Notes: generated by a model not told the origin, from the sequence alone. Positions 7,762 to 17,014 are shown, counted from the stretch's first letter. The stretch is DNA of 64,000 bases from Dyella halodurans (GCF_026283925.1 NZ_JAPDPF010000003.1:124001-188000); one strand, 5' to 3'. Numbers and translations are program-made.

Positions 7762-8738
7762 GCGGCGAAATGATCCCACCCGCGGCGCGCCACTTCCAGC
7801 CATTGGCCATGCACATCGCGCACCCGCACGCCATCGCTTTCGAGCATGCGCCCGATACGCGTGGCGCCACAGCCCATGCGTGCCAGATCCGTCTGCACTT
7901 CGGCCACTCGCGCAGGCGGCACCGTAAAGCACAGCTCGTAGTCGTCGCCACCGCTCAGCGCGAAGTCGCGCGCAGCGACATCGTCAAATGCGCCCAGCAG
8001 CATGGACGAGCGCGGCAGTAAGGCTGCGTCGATCTCCGCCCCGAGCCCACTCGCTGCGCAGATATGGCCGAGATCGGCCAGCAGGCCGTCGGAAATATCG
8101 ATGCAGGCGCTGGCCCGCTCACGCAGGGCGAGGCCGGCGGCCAGCCGTGGTGTGGGCCGGTTCAGGCGTTCAATCAGATAGGCCGCGCGACCATCGCCTT
8201 CGTCGATGCGGGCTCCTTGCTGCAACAACTGCAGGCCTGCGGCGGCATCGCCCAAGGTGCCGGTCACCAGCACCACGTCACCGGCGCGCGCGCCGGCGCG
8301 GGTCAATGCCTTGCCGGGTGGTACGAAGCCATGCACGGCGACGCTTATCGACAGCGCGCCGCGCGTCGTGTCGCCGCCGATCAGGGCCAGCCGGTGCGGC
8401 TGCGCCAGCGCGGCGAAGCCGTCAGCGAAGCCATCGATGAAATCCCGGGTCTGCGCCGCCGCCTGCGTTGGCAGCGTGAGCGCCAGCAGCGCCCATGCAG
8501 GGCTCGCCCCCATGGCGGCGAGATCGGACAGGTTCACCGCCAGGGATTTCCAGCCGATATCGGCCGGCGCCGTGCCCTGCGGGAAATGCACGCCTTCGAC
8601 CAGGGTGTCGATCGCGATGGCGATCTCCTGACCTGGCGGCGGCGCCACCAGGGCGGCGTCGTCGCCAATGCCCAGGCGAACGTCTTCGCGGCCTTGCGCA
8701 GTGCGTTCGCGAATACGGTCGATCAGTTGGAATTCCAT
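7758..8738 (-). CDS. thiL: thiamine-monophosphate kinase
   Basis: ThiL phosphorylates thiamine monophosphate with ATP to thiamine diphosphate, the last step of thiamine cofactor synthesis. The 326-residue protein shows the family pattern: MEFQLIDRIRE, GIGDDAAL (metal/ATP), DTLVEGVHF, WKSLAVNLSDLAAMGA, GGDTTRG, VLVTGTLGDAAAGL, DISDGLLADL and SGGDDYELCF. It overlaps pgpA by four bases. About 140 bp separate its start from the upstream acetyltransferase. Confidence 0.96.
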   Translation of the reverse strand: MEFQLIDRIRERTAQGREDVRLGIGDDAALVAPPPGQEIAIAIDTLVEGVHFPQGTAPADIGWKSLAVNLSDLAAMGASPAWALLALTLPTQAAAQTRDFIDGFADGFAALAQPHRLALIGGDTTRGALSISVAVHGFVPPGKALTRAGARAGDVVLVTGTLGDAAAGLQLLQQGARIDEGDGRAAYLIERLNRPTPRLAAGLALRERASACIDISDGLLADLGHICAASGLGAEIDAALLPRSSMLLGAFDDVAARDFALSGGDDYELCFTVPPARVAEVQTDLARMGCGATRIGRMLESDGVRVRDVHGQWLEVARRGWDHFAA

Positions 8739-8875
8739 GCTTGCGGCGATCCTGGATCAGTCAGCAGGAGAACATCTGGCCGCCGCCAGTGCAAGCCAGC
8801 ATGGATCAAACGCAGGGTTTCGCGGTGCAATGACTTCAATGCAGCCGGGCGATGCGCAAGGAGCGCAGTGCCTTC

Positions 8876-9421
8876 CTAACGCGAGAACACCAGGGTGGGA
8901 CTGCCGTGATAGGTGGTTTCCTGCCAGCGCTGAAAGCCGGCTTTCTCAGCCACGCGAATCGATGGCAGGTTCTCAGGCGCAATGATGCAGACCGCGCGCA
9001 GCGCGCCCAAGTGACGTTCGCCCCAAGCCGTGACAGCAGCGACGGCCTCGCTCGCATAGCCTTTGCCATGCGCCGACGGCGCCAGCACCCAGCCAAATTC
9101 CAGCATGCCTTCCAGCGACGGCTGCAGATCGCGCTTGAAATCGGCATAGCCGATGTCGCCGATATAGCGGCCGCTGAGTTTTTCCTCGACGGCCCAGTAA
9201 CCGTAGCCGAGCAGGGACCACATGCCGGCGTACTGCAGCAGCCGCTTCCACACTTCTTCGGCGGTGAACGGCCGGCCACCGATATAGCGGGTGACCTCCG
9301 GATCCGACCAGATCGCCGTACAGGCGGCGTGGTCATCGATCCGATGCCCACGCAGCCGCAGCCGCTCGGTTTCGAGCACGGGCACCAGACCGTCGGCCAA
9401 CCGCCCGTGCCGGCCGGTCAT
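8876..9421 (-). CDS. GNAT family N-acetyltransferase (RimJ/RimL-like)
   Basis: The 181-residue protein transfers an acetyl group from acetyl-CoA to an amine on a protein or small molecule. LETERLRLRGHRIDD near the N-terminus and GWVLAPSAHGKGYASEAVAAV (motif A, acetyl-CoA binding) are typical of the RimJ/RimL group, as is ENLPSIRVAEKAGFQ near the C-terminus. Its ATG overlaps the nusB stop by one base (TGATG), so it is translated with the nusB operon. It is an addition to the usual nusB-thiL order. Substrate unknown. Confidence 0.88.
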   Translation of the reverse strand: MTGRHGRLADGLVPVLETERLRLRGHRIDDHAACTAIWSDPEVTRYIGGRPFTAEEVWKRLLQYAGMWSLLGYGYWAVEEKLSGRYIGDIGYADFKRDLQPSLEGMLEFGWVLAPSAHGKGYASEAVAAVTAWGERHLGALRAVCIIAPENLPSIRVAEKAGFQRWQETTYHGSPTLVFSR

Positions 9422-9864
9422 CAGCCGCGCTTCTCGGTGGTACGCAGGGTACCGGCCAGCTTGTCGAGCACGCCGTTGACGTAGCTATGGCCGTGGTCGG
9501 CGCCAAAGCGCTTGGTGACTTCGATCGCCTCGTTGATGATCACGCGATACGGCACGTCCGGGCGGTACTTCAACTCGTAGGCGGCCAGGCGCAGCGCCGC
9601 GCGCTCGATCGGGTCGATCTGGCCGACGTCACGATCCACGAAGGGCTTGAGGCTGGTATCGATCGCGTCGATGTTGCGCTCCACCCCGTGCAGCAGGTCC
9701 TCGAAGTATTCGAGGTCGGCCACTTCCATGTCCTGCTCGTGGCGGAACTGATCGATCACCGCATTCATGTGGCTGCCGCTGAGCTGCCACGCATACAACG
9801 CCTGCAGTGCGCGCCGGCGGGCGCGCGAACGCGCAGCGAGATCGATGCCTTCGGGACGACTCAT
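9421..9864 (-). CDS. nusB: transcription antitermination factor NusB
   Basis: NusB (147 residues) binds boxA RNA together with ribosomal protein S10 in rRNA antitermination complexes. ARSRARRRALQALYAWQLSG, the acidic middle and the C-terminal RVIINEAIEVTKRFGADHGHSYVNGVLDKLA are diagnostic. The start is fixed by the TGATG overlap with the ribH stop. Coupling to ribH follows the widespread ribH-nusB arrangement. Confidence 0.96.
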   Translation of the reverse strand: MSRPEGIDLAARSRARRRALQALYAWQLSGSHMNAVIDQFRHEQDMEVADLEYFEDLLHGVERNIDAIDTSLKPFVDRDVGQIDPIERAALRLAAYELKYRPDVPYRVIINEAIEVTKRFGADHGHSYVNGVLDKLAGTLRTTEKRG

Positions 9865-10325
9865 CACAGCTTTCCGTACAGGTTGACCATCTCGAGCGCC
9901 GCCAGCGCCGCATCGGCGCCCTTGTTGCCGGCCTTGGTGCCGGAACGCTCGATGGCCTGCTCGATGCTGTCGGTGGTCAGCACGCCAAACGCCACCGGCA
10001 CGCCGGAAGCATACGCCGCCTGGGCCAGGCCCTTGGCGCATTCGCCGGCGACGTAGTCAAAATGGGGGGTGGAACCGCGGATGACGGCGCCCAGCGCGAT
10101 CACCGCCGCGTACTTGCCTGAATTCGCCACCTTGTGGGCCGCCAGCGCGATTTCCCAGGCGCCCGGCACGCGGATCAGCTCGATCGCGTCGTCCTTCACG
10201 CCATGGCGCACCAGCACGTCCCGCGCGCCGGCCACCAGGGGCTCGACGACAAAACCGTTGAAACGGCCGGCGACAATGGCAAAACGGCCTTTGGGCGTGG
10301 CGAAATCGCCTTCGATGATCTTCAT
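9864..10325 (-). CDS. ribH: 6,7-dimethyl-8-ribityllumazine synthase
   Basis: RibH joins the 3,4-dihydroxy-2-butanone 4-phosphate made by RibB with 5-amino-6-ribitylaminouracil to form lumazine, the riboflavin precursor. The 153-residue protein shows [43 protein letters not shown] (with the catalytic His) and [23 protein letters not shown]. It lies 47 bp after ldcA and overlaps nusB by one base. Confidence 0.97.
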   Translation of the reverse strand: MKIIEGDFATPKGRFAIVAGRFNGFVVEPLVAGARDVLVRHGVKDDAIELIRVPGAWEIALAAHKVANSGKYAAVIALGAVIRGSTPHFDYVAGECAKGLAQAAYASGVPVAFGVLTTDSIEQAIERSGTKAGNKGADAALAALEMVNLYGKL

Positions 10326-10372
10326 GGGGGTGCGCTTCCTGAGGGCTCGGTGGCCCATGCGGGCCGGACATT

Positions 10373-11332
10373 TTACGGGATTTGGGGCAACTTGCCCGGA
10401 TCGGGCCGGGAAACCGCCCCGGAAAGGTGGGGATGGCCGGAAAAATGCAGCCTGGCCTGCCCGTTCGCCACCTGCAGCCGGGCCGGCACGCCGAATGGCA
10501 GGGTGAACTTGTCCGGCTCGTGGCCAAACGGCAGGCCCCGCACCACCGGCACCCGCGCCACCCGGCTGATCTGCGCGAACGCAGCGTCGACGTCGTAGCC
10601 GTTGTCGTAGGCATGCGGCCGGCACTGGCTGAAATGGCCCAGTACCAAGGCGCGCTGGCGATCCAGCACGCCGGAAAGGTGCAGCTGGTACAGCAGGCGC
10701 TCGATGCGGAACGGCGGCTCGCCCACGTCCTCGACGAACAGGATGCCGCCGTCGATGCGCGGGAAGTACGGCGTGCCGAGCAGGCTGCACAGCACGGCGA
10801 GATTGCCGCCCCAGAGCGGGCCATGGACATCCAGCTCGGCGGCCGGATCGGTGGCCCAGCCTGCCGAGGCCTCCGGCGCGGATACCGTGCGCCAGAAGTG
10901 TTCCCACATCAGCGGGTTGAGCTCCGGTGCGCCGAAGTCCGCACCCAGCATGGGGCCGCCGAACGTGGTGAGGCCGCTCTTCGCGTGCAAGGCCATCTGG
11001 ATCGCGGTGAAGTCGCTGTGGCCGACCAGCAGGGTGGCCGTGCCGGCCAGGCGTTCGCGCAAGGCGCCGTAGTGGATATGTTCGAGCAGCCGGGTGGCCC
11101 CGTAGCCGCCACGGATCGCCAGCGCGATATCCGGCAGGGACGGATGGATGGCCAGGGCGTTCAGATCGGCCACGCGCTCGGCGTCGCTGCCGGCATAGCG
11201 GTGTTCGACGCGGTCGAGCACGTCCAGTCCATCCACCGTGCAACCGGCCACACGCAGGCGGGCCACGCCGCGGGCCATGGCATCACGGTCGTGCGGGTAG
11301 CCGGAGGGGGCGATCAGGCGTAGTCGGGTCAT
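10373..11332 (-). CDS. ldcA: muramoyltetrapeptide (LD-) carboxypeptidase
   Basis: LdcA removes the terminal D-Ala from murein tetrapeptides during peptidoglycan recycling in the cytoplasm. The 319-residue S66 peptidase shows the N-terminal [19 protein letters not shown], the [14 protein letters not shown] segment, and the nucleophile Ser106 in [11 protein letters not shown] catalytic Glu ([17 protein letters not shown]) and His (LVLGHFSQC) follow. Its place between ribBA and ribH is not part of the classical rib operon. Confidence 0.93.
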   Translation of the reverse strand: MTRLRLIAPSGYPHDRDAMARGVARLRVAGCTVDGLDVLDRVEHRYAGSDAERVADLNALAIHPSLPDIALAIRGGYGATRLLEHIHYGALRERLAGTATLLVGHSDFTAIQMALHAKSGLTTFGGPMLGADFGAPELNPLMWEHFWRTVSAPEASAGWATDPAAELDVHGPLWGGNLAVLCSLLGTPYFPRIDGGILFVEDVGEPPFRIERLLYQLHLSGVLDRQRALVLGHFSQCRPHAYDNGYDVDAAFAQISRVARVPVVRGLPFGHEPDKFTLPFGVPARLQVANGQARLHFSGHPHLSGAVSRPDPGKLPQIP

Positions 11333-11441
11333 GGCGGCGTCTGGTCTGGAGATGGGCCTGGAGTATGGGCTTGGCGAGCTGGCGTTCCGAGGGCATGAAG
11401 GGGCGAAAACCCTGCACCGTCATCGCACCCTACCTACTACG

Positions 11442-11467
11442 GTCATCCCAGCTTTCGCTGGGACGAC
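11442..11467. repeat. dispersed palindrome (GTCATCCC...GGGACGAC family)
   Basis: GTCATCCCAG and CTGGGACGAC pair around CTTTCG. It is a divergent member of the same family found at 12635-12714, 43440-43470 and 44172-44200. Located between ldcA and ribBA. Confidence 0.7.
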
Positions 11468-11501
11468 GGGGGTGAGGGAGCGACGTGAGGCTGGTGGCCC
11501 C

Positions 11502-12593
11502 TCAAACGTACTCCACCACCTCCAGCCCAAAGCCACCCAGGCCCACCATCTTGCGCGGCGTGCCCAGCACCCGCAGCTGGCAGATCCCCAGGTCGGCCAG
11601 GATCTGCGCGCCAAGGCCAAGCTGGCGCCATTCCTGCTGCTGCGCTTCTTCCGGCGCCTGGGTCACCGGCTGGCGATTGAGTCGACGCAGCAAGGCCTCC
11701 GCTGTGTCCTCACCCGAGAGCACCAGCAGCGCACCACGGCCTTCGTCGGCAATGCGGCGCAACCCGGACGTGACGGTCAGGCCAAGGTCATCGCGCTGCA
11801 GATGCAACACGTCGGAAAGCGTGTTGCGCACATGCACACGGGTCAGCACCGGCGCGCCGTCATCCACCTTGCCGCGGACCAGGGCGAAATGCAGGCCGTG
11901 ACGGATCGCATCGCGATAAGCCACCAGGCGGAACGGGCCGAACTCGGTCTGCACGTCCTCTTCATAGACGCGCGCGACGGTCTTCTCGGTTTCCAGGCGA
12001 TAACGGATCAGGTCGGCGATGCTGCCGATCTTCAGGCCATGCTTCCTGGCGAAGACTTCCAGCTCGGGGCGACGCGCCATCGAGCCGTCCTCGTGCAGGA
12101 TCTCGATCAGCACGGCGGAAGGCTCCAGCCCTGCCAGCGCGGCCAGATCGCAGCCGGCCTCGGTATGGCCTGCACGCGTCAACACGCCACCCGGCTGGGC
12201 GGTGAGCGGGAAGATATGGCCGGGCTGCGAGAGGTCCTGCGGCTTCGCATCCGACTTCACCGCCACCTGGATCGTGCGTGCGCGATCGTGGGCGGAGATG
12301 CCGGTGGTGACGCCCTCGGCCGCCTCGATCGAAACGGTGAAGTTGGTCTGGTAGGGCGAGGTGTTGTCGACCACCATGGGCTTGAGGCCCAGCTGGCGCG
12401 TGCGATGCTCGGTCAACGTCAGGCAGACCAGGCCGCGGGCCTCGCGCACCATGAAGTTGATGTCTTCCGGGCGCACCATCTGCGCCGCCATGATCAGGTC
12501 GCCTTCGTTCTCGCGATCCTCGTCATCGAGGATCACGACCATGCGGCCGGCGCGGATGTCTTCGAGGATTTCGGGGATGGTGTTGAAGCTCAT
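11502..12593 (-). CDS. ribBA: 3,4-dihydroxy-2-butanone 4-phosphate synthase with degenerate GTP cyclohydrolase II-like domain
   Basis: The N-terminal half (about 1-205) is a complete RibB domain that makes 3,4-dihydroxy-2-butanone 4-phosphate from ribulose 5-phosphate. It shows [37 protein letters not shown] and [11 protein letters not shown]. The C-terminal half (about 207-363) aligns with RibA in outline ([13 protein letters not shown]...), but the zinc-binding Cys motif (CLTGDVFGSxRCDC) is replaced by [10 protein letters not shown] and its Cys residues are absent. The protein is therefore probably only a RibB, as in the RibBX type, and a separate RibA is needed elsewhere. The ATG is at 12593. 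Confidence 0.93.
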   Translation of the reverse strand: MSFNTIPEILEDIRAGRMVVILDDEDRENEGDLIMAAQMVRPEDINFMVREARGLVCLTLTEHRTRQLGLKPMVVDNTSPYQTNFTVSIEAAEGVTTGISAHDRARTIQVAVKSDAKPQDLSQPGHIFPLTAQPGGVLTRAGHTEAGCDLAALAGLEPSAVLIEILHEDGSMARRPELEVFARKHGLKIGSIADLIRYRLETEKTVARVYEEDVQTEFGPFRLVAYRDAIRHGLHFALVRGKVDDGAPVLTRVHVRNTLSDVLHLQRDDLGLTVTSGLRRIADEGRGALLVLSGEDTAEALLRRLNRQPVTQAPEEAQQQEWRQLGLGAQILADLGICQLRVLGTPRKMVGLGGFGLEVVEYV

Positions 12594-12634
12594 GGGAGTA
12601 TCCAGAGAAAGTTTGTCGCGGCGCTGCCTTTACT

Positions 12635-12714
12635 CGTCATCCCCGCGAAAGCGGGGATCCAGCGCCTTGAGTCGTGCGAAAGACGTTGGGTCCCCGCTTT
12701 CGCGGGGACGACGG
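12635..12714. repeat. two inverted copies of a dispersed palindrome between ribBA and ribE
   Basis: CGTCATCCCCGCGAAAGCGG (from 12635) and TCCCCGCTTTCGCGGGGACG (ending near 12710) face each other. Each is itself a strong stem-loop. The family recurs at 11442, 43440 and 44172 and is of the type widespread in Xanthomonadales intergenic DNA. Confidence 0.8.
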
Positions 12715-12717
12715 ACG

Positions 12718-13359
12718 TCAGACGAAACCGTGTTGCTTAAGGAACGCCTCATCGAGCTTCGGCGCGTCTCCGCTGGCGATCAGTCGCTCGATATAGCGCG
12801 CCACCACGTCCACCTCGATATTCACCGCATCGCCCACGCGACGCGCATGGAACGCGGTGTGTTCCACCGTGTGCGGAATCAGGTTGACGCCGAAGCGATG
12901 GCCAGCCACTTCGTTGACGGTCAGGCTGGTGCCGTCGATGCAGACCGAGCCCTTGGCGGCGATGTAGCGCGACAGCGCGGCCGGCACTTCAAACATCCAG
13001 CGCAGCGAGCGTCCGTCGGGCGTGATCGACACCACCTTGCCCAGGCCATCGACATGGCCGGACACCAGATGGCCACCCAAACGATCGGCCAGGCGCAAGG
13101 CCTTTTCGAGATTGACCGGGTCGCCGGCCTTCAGCTTGCCCAAGGTGGTGAGCGACAGCGTCTCGTTGGAGACGTCCGCGCCGAAGCCGCGCGACTCCAG
13201 CGTGACGGCGGTCAGGCACACGCCGGACACGGCAATGCTGTCGCCCAGCTGCACATCGGCAAGGTCGAGGTCGGCGGTATCGACGTGCAGGCGCACATCA
13301 CCGCCACGCGGTTCGAGCCGCGCAATGCGACCCACGGTCTGGATGATCCCGGTGAACAT
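12718..13359 (-). CDS. ribE: riboflavin synthase, alpha subunit
   Basis: RibE dismutates two molecules of 6,7-dimethyl-8-ribityllumazine to riboflavin and the RibD product. The 213-residue protein has two homologous lumazine-binding halves: N-terminal [20 protein letters not shown] with [13 protein letters not shown], and the second half with VHIxG-like [10 protein letters not shown] and [21 protein letters not shown] seven bases before the ATG at 13359 sets the start. It is directly behind the FMN riboswitch, so its expression should fall when FMN is high. Confidence 0.96.
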   Translation of the reverse strand: MFTGIIQTVGRIARLEPRGGDVRLHVDTADLDLADVQLGDSIAVSGVCLTAVTLESRGFGADVSNETLSLTTLGKLKAGDPVNLEKALRLADRLGGHLVSGHVDGLGKVVSITPDGRSLRWMFEVPAALSRYIAAKGSVCIDGTSLTVNEVAGHRFGVNLIPHTVEHTAFHARRVGDAVNIEVDVVARYIERLIASGDAPKLDEAFLKQHGFV

Positions 13360-13454
13360 CAGCACACCTCCCTGGCGAAGGCGGCGACCGAACGGCAACG
13401 AAGCCGGTTGTAACGATGCTTGGACATGAAACGTTTCCCGCGTGAATAGCATGC

Positions 13455-13476
13455 GAAAAACGCCCCAAGGCGTCTG
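13455..13476 (-). terminator. riboswitch expression-platform terminator
   Basis: On the minus strand GACGCC-TTGG-GGCGTT is followed by a T-run, a typical intrinsic terminator. It lies between the FMN aptamer and ribE. A second GC-rich stem (GCGCGCC/GGGCGCG, about 13481-13503) lies between aptamer and terminator and may take part in the switch. Confidence 0.75.
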
Positions 13477-13510
13477 GCAGGCACGCGCCCGCGAAGGCGC
13501 GCACCGTACC

Positions 13511-13673
13511 GTCTTCTCTCATCCGGACTTTCTGGAGGCTGTCGCCAGCTTCCAACCGTCGGCTCCGGATTTGGACCGGATCTGCTGACCTTCCGGCTAG
13601 GCCGGAAGCGCTCGCGGGCTCGCACCTTGAAGGTACCTACCGCCGGTGGGGAGTCGCACCCCGCCCTGAAGAC
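13511..13673 (-). promoter_or_regulatory. FMN riboswitch (RFN element)
   Basis: The minus strand carries the conserved RFN blocks in order: CTTCAGGGCGGGGTGCGACT, CCCCACCGGCGGTAGG, AGCCCGCGAGCG, GATCCGGTCCAAATCCGG, AGCCGACGG, and the closing CCGGATGAGAGAAGAC. P1 pairs GTCTTC (13668-13673) with GAAGAC (13511-13516). The element senses FMN and controls ribE, here by transcription termination judging from the downstream hairpin and T-run. Confidence 0.97.
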
Positions 13674-13790
13674 GTCGTTGTGGTTTTACCGGCGAACCGG
13701 CCTGCGCAGTCTACCACCTTCCCCGGCGACGCTTTGCGCGGGATCGTGCAGCTGGCAGAACAATCTGTCCGGCCAGCCGCCTGGCCACGC

Positions 13791-14807
13791 TCACATCCCG
13801 ATGGCCTGCCCCGTCTGGCGGCGATAGTCCCGCAACACCTGATCCATCACCCAGCTCGTGCGCGCGCCGGTCACCGCAGTCGAAGGACAGGCACCGGCCT
13901 GGCCGGTCAGCTCGGCCACGATGGTTTCGACCAGCGGCTGCTGGATATGCAGGGGGTTGTTGATGCGCAGCTCCCTGGCGCCGTCGGCGTTCTCGACCCG
14001 GATCGGACCGTCGCCAAAGGTGGCGAAGGTGATGCGGCCGCGATCACCGATCACTTCGATCTGGTCGTGATGCTGGTAGCTGCCGAACTGCCACAGGCCG
14101 GTGCCGAGCATGCCGTTGCCGAAGGCGAACGACATCGCCACGGTGTCCTCCACCGGGTAGGCGCCGAGCTGATTGCTCGCCTGTCCGCTGGCCGCAACTA
14201 TGGGGCCGAACAGCCAGTCCAGAATGTCCAGCGTGTGGCAGCCAATGTCCATGAAGATGCCGCCACCGGAAATTTCCGGCCGTACATGCCAGGGCAGGTT
14301 CGCCGGATCGTGGTAGCGCGGATGATGCGGTTCGTGCAGCACGCTGTTGACGATGCGCGGCGTGCCGATGGCCTGCTCGTCGAAGATCAGCTCGCGCACC
14401 TTGAGGAAGCGCGGCAGGCGACGGCGGTAATAGGCCACGAACACGGGCACGTTCGCCTCGCGGCCCGCACGGATGATCGCGTCGCATTCGGCGGCATCCA
14501 TGGCCATGGGCTTTTCCACATACACCGGCTTGCCCGCGGCGATGCTCATCAAGGCGTATTGCTTGTGCGTCGACGGCGGCGTGGCCACGTAGACGGCATT
14601 GACGTCCGGGTCGGCGATCAAGGCGGCGGCATCGTCATACCAACGCGCCACGCCGTGGCGCTGCGCATAGTCGCGCGCCTTGTCGCCATCACGACGCATC
14701 ACCGCCACCAGCGAGGAATTCGGCGTCTTGCTGAAGGCAGGGCCACTCTTCACCTCGGTGACATTGCCGCAGCCGATGATGCCCCAGCGTATCGATGGCG
14801 TCGTCAT
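13791..14807 (-). CDS. Gfo/Idh/MocA family NAD(P)-dependent oxidoreductase
   Basis: This 338-residue dehydrogenase acts on a sugar, inositol or related polyol. It shows the N-terminal Rossmann motif GIIGCGNVTEVKSGP, then NAVYVATPPSTHKQYAL and the signature VEKPMAMDAAECDAI with the catalytic Lys. Near 190, GGGIFMDIGCHTLDILDWL carries the substrate-binding Asp/His pair. It overlaps the dioxygenase-like gene upstream by four bases (ATGA), so the two make a translationally coupled pair. The pair sits inside the riboflavin block, just upstream of the FMN riboswitch, and has no obvious link to flavin synthesis. Confidence 0.92.
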   Translation of the reverse strand: MTTPSIRWGIIGCGNVTEVKSGPAFSKTPNSSLVAVMRRDGDKARDYAQRHGVARWYDDAAALIADPDVNAVYVATPPSTHKQYALMSIAAGKPVYVEKPMAMDAAECDAIIRAGREANVPVFVAYYRRRLPRFLKVRELIFDEQAIGTPRIVNSVLHEPHHPRYHDPANLPWHVRPEISGGGIFMDIGCHTLDILDWLFGPIVAASGQASNQLGAYPVEDTVAMSFAFGNGMLGTGLWQFGSYQHHDQIEVIGDRGRITFATFGDGPIRVENADGARELRINNPLHIQQPLVETIVAELTGQAGACPSTAVTGARTSWVMDQVLRDYRRQTGQAIGM

Positions 14808-15673
14808 GTGGTCTTGAACTCCTTGCCGAGAAACTGCTGGTGATAGGCGTGGAACATGTTCACTTCCGGGTGCTTGGCGCGCTCGACCAAATGCAGACGC
14901 AAGGCCTCGCGCACATTGGGTTCCAGTGATGACAAGTAGTCCACCGTGTATTCGGTGTGATCGAGCACGCCGAAGTGGCAGGTCGGTGGGCGCGTGCTGG
15001 AATGGAAACCGAGATGGATGGTGATGCGCCGGTCCTTGAGCACGCCACCGTAGCCGCGATGCACCGCGTAGTTGTTGTAGAACACCGCTTCGCCCGGCTG
15101 CACCACGATCTGCCTGCCGCCGCTGAGTTCGGCGGCGTCCACCGGCGCCATCTTCTCGGTGTTGCCAAAGATCGTCCGCTCCTCCGCGTTGAGCTGGCGG
15201 CGGTGACTGCCCGGCACGATCCACAGGCAGCCGTCCACGGTCAGCGGCATATTCATCTGCACGTAGTTGTAAGCGTAGTCGTCACTGAACCAGCTCGGAT
15301 CCACCAGCTCGTCCGGCACCTGCAGCACGTCGCGATGCCAGCCCTGGCGGTAGTCGATGCCGGCATCGCCGTAGAACAGCGAAGCGCCATCGATCACGAT
15401 GCCATCCCCCAACAAATCGCGGCACACGGCGAGGATGTCGGCGTTGCAGATGATGTCCTGCACGCCGCGAATGGCCTTGCCCGGCTGCAGGAATTGCAGG
15501 TTGCTCATGCGCGCGGCATCGCCGCGTTCGCGGCGCGATGCTTCCACGGCGGCCACGTAGCGGGCGACACTGGCGTCATCCAGGATCTTGCGGATCAGAT
15601 AGCCCTGCTCGCGGAACGAAGCACGCTCCGACTCCGTCAATACACCTGGCTGCGAATGCTGCGACTGGGTCAT
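14804..15673 (-). CDS. phytanoyl-CoA dioxygenase (PhyH) family protein
   Basis: The 289-residue protein is an Fe(II)/2-oxoglutarate-dependent hydroxylase of the PhyH superfamily. Iron ligands appear to be H113 and D115 (GWHRDV) and H205 (NYAVHRGY). An Arg in the DRRITIHLGFH strand may bind 2-oxoglutarate. CLWIVPGSHRR is a typical family segment. The usual substrates in bacteria are small secondary metabolites or modified amino acids and sugars; here it is unknown. Coupled by overlap to the Gfo/Idh/MocA dehydrogenase, suggesting hydroxylation and dehydrogenation in one pathway (inference). Confidence 0.88.
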   Translation of the reverse strand: MTQSQHSQPGVLTESERASFREQGYLIRKILDDASVARYVAAVEASRRERGDAARMSNLQFLQPGKAIRGVQDIICNADILAVCRDLLGDGIVIDGASLFYGDAGIDYRQGWHRDVLQVPDELVDPSWFSDDYAYNYVQMNMPLTVDGCLWIVPGSHRRQLNAEERTIFGNTEKMAPVDAAELSGGRQIVVQPGEAVFYNNYAVHRGYGGVLKDRRITIHLGFHSSTRPPTCHFGVLDHTEYTVDYLSSLEPNVREALRLHLVERAKHPEVNMFHAYHQQFLGKEFKTT

Positions 15674-15714
15674 GCCTGATACCTTTGATCTCGAATCCGA
15701 AAGAAGCGGCGCAC

Positions 15715-16815
15715 CTAGGCAGCGGATCGCATCAGCAAGCGAAGGTCGTCACCGACGATGCGTCGATCGATGGCCTGCAATTTCCAACGCGCCGCCATAT
15801 CCGTCAACAACGGCAGCTGCAACAGCGGGCGCGCGGCATCGCCGAGCAATAAGGGGGCCACGTAGATCAACAGCTCGTCGACCAGGCCGGCGGCGAACAG
15901 CGCACCGCACAAGGTGGGACCGGCTTCCACATGCACTTCGCTGCAATGACGATGCGCGAGCACGCCGAGTACGGCGGATAAATCCAACGCATCGCCCTGC
16001 TCCGCGACCACCGCGAGCTCGACCTTGTGAAAGCGGCCATCGTTCGCCCCTGCCTGCTCACCATGCAACAGCAAGGTCGGCGCCGTGCCGTCCAGTACGT
16101 GGCTACCTGCAGGCGTACGCAACTGCCGATCGAGGACAACCCGCAACGGCGGCGTAAACGCTTCGCCGCCGGGCAGGCGCACATTCAAGCGTGGATCATC
16201 CGCCAGCACCGTGCCGGAGCCCGTGAGGATCGCCGAGCTACGGGCTCGCCAGCGTTGCACGTCTGCACGTGCGGCCTCGCCGGTAATCCACTTCGATTCG
16301 CCGTCGGCCAGCGCGGTGCGGCCATCCAGGCTCATCGCGAGCTTGACGCGCACCCAGGGGCGACCGCGTTCGATACGGCTGAAGAAGCCGATATTGAGTT
16401 CGCGTGCGCGTTCGCGCAGCAGCCCCGTCTCGACTGCGATACCGGCATCGCGCAGCTTGCCGATGCCGCGGCCGGCGACTTGCGGGAATGGGTCCTCGGC
16501 CGCGATCACCACGCGCGCCACGCCGGCGGCGATCAACGCATCGGCGCAGGGCGGCGTGCGGCCGTGATGCGCGCAAGGTTCCAGGGTCACATAGGCCGTA
16601 GCACCACGCGCCTGGTCAGCGGCCTCGCGCAACGCGAACACCTCGGCGTGCGGTTCGCCAGCGCGTTGATGAAAACCCGTGCCGACCACCTGCTCGCCAT
16701 GCGCGATCACGCAACCGACGCGCGGATTAGGCTGGGTGGTGAACAGGCCGCGCTCGGCCAGGCGCAGGGCGTGCGCCATGTGGGCGTGGTCGATCGCGGT
16801 GAAGGTGGACGTCAT
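15715..16815 (-). CDS. ribD: bifunctional diaminohydroxyphosphoribosylaminopyrimidine deaminase / 5-amino-6-(5-phosphoribosylamino)uracil reductase
   Basis: RibD performs steps two and three of riboflavin synthesis. The N-terminal deaminase domain (about 1-145) has the zinc site HAEVFAL with YVTLEPCAHHGRTPPCADAL. The C-terminal reductase domain (about 150-366) begins RPWVRVKLAMSLDGRTAL and has LTGSGTVLADDP and EAGPTLCGALFAAGLVDEL. The 366-residue length is normal. It is separated from ribE by two unrelated genes and the riboswitch, so it is not downstream of the RFN element. Confidence 0.96.
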   Translation of the reverse strand: MTSTFTAIDHAHMAHALRLAERGLFTTQPNPRVGCVIAHGEQVVGTGFHQRAGEPHAEVFALREAADQARGATAYVTLEPCAHHGRTPPCADALIAAGVARVVIAAEDPFPQVAGRGIGKLRDAGIAVETGLLRERARELNIGFFSRIERGRPWVRVKLAMSLDGRTALADGESKWITGEAARADVQRWRARSSAILTGSGTVLADDPRLNVRLPGGEAFTPPLRVVLDRQLRTPAGSHVLDGTAPTLLLHGEQAGANDGRFHKVELAVVAEQGDALDLSAVLGVLAHRHCSEVHVEAGPTLCGALFAAGLVDELLIYVAPLLLGDAARPLLQLPLLTDMAARWKLQAIDRRIVGDDLRLLMRSAA

Positions 16816-16871
16816 TACCGAGCCGATTCGCAGTGCGGTGGCGTCAGTCTATGCGAAGTAGCGGCTTTTAC

Positions 16872-17010
16872 TTCCTCTCCCCTTTGGGGAGAGGATTGAG
16901 GTGAGGGGCGGGTGCTCGCGGAATCGTTTCAACGAAAGCCGGCTTCGACTCAGCGACGAGGCTAGATTGACCCCTCACCCCAACCCTCTCCCCAAAGGGG
17001 AGAGGGAGCA
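16872..17010. repeat. inverted pair of 'CTCTCCCC-GGGGAGAG...GAGGGG' dispersed repeats
   Basis: Copy A (about 16872-16910, CCTCTCCCCTTTGGGGAGAG then TGAGGTGAGGGG) and copy B (16971-17006) face each other between ribD and nrdR. Each contains its own stem-loop. Related copies are at 24571-24710, 36283-36690 and 51659-51695. Confidence 0.85.
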
Positions 17011-17014
17011 GTGC

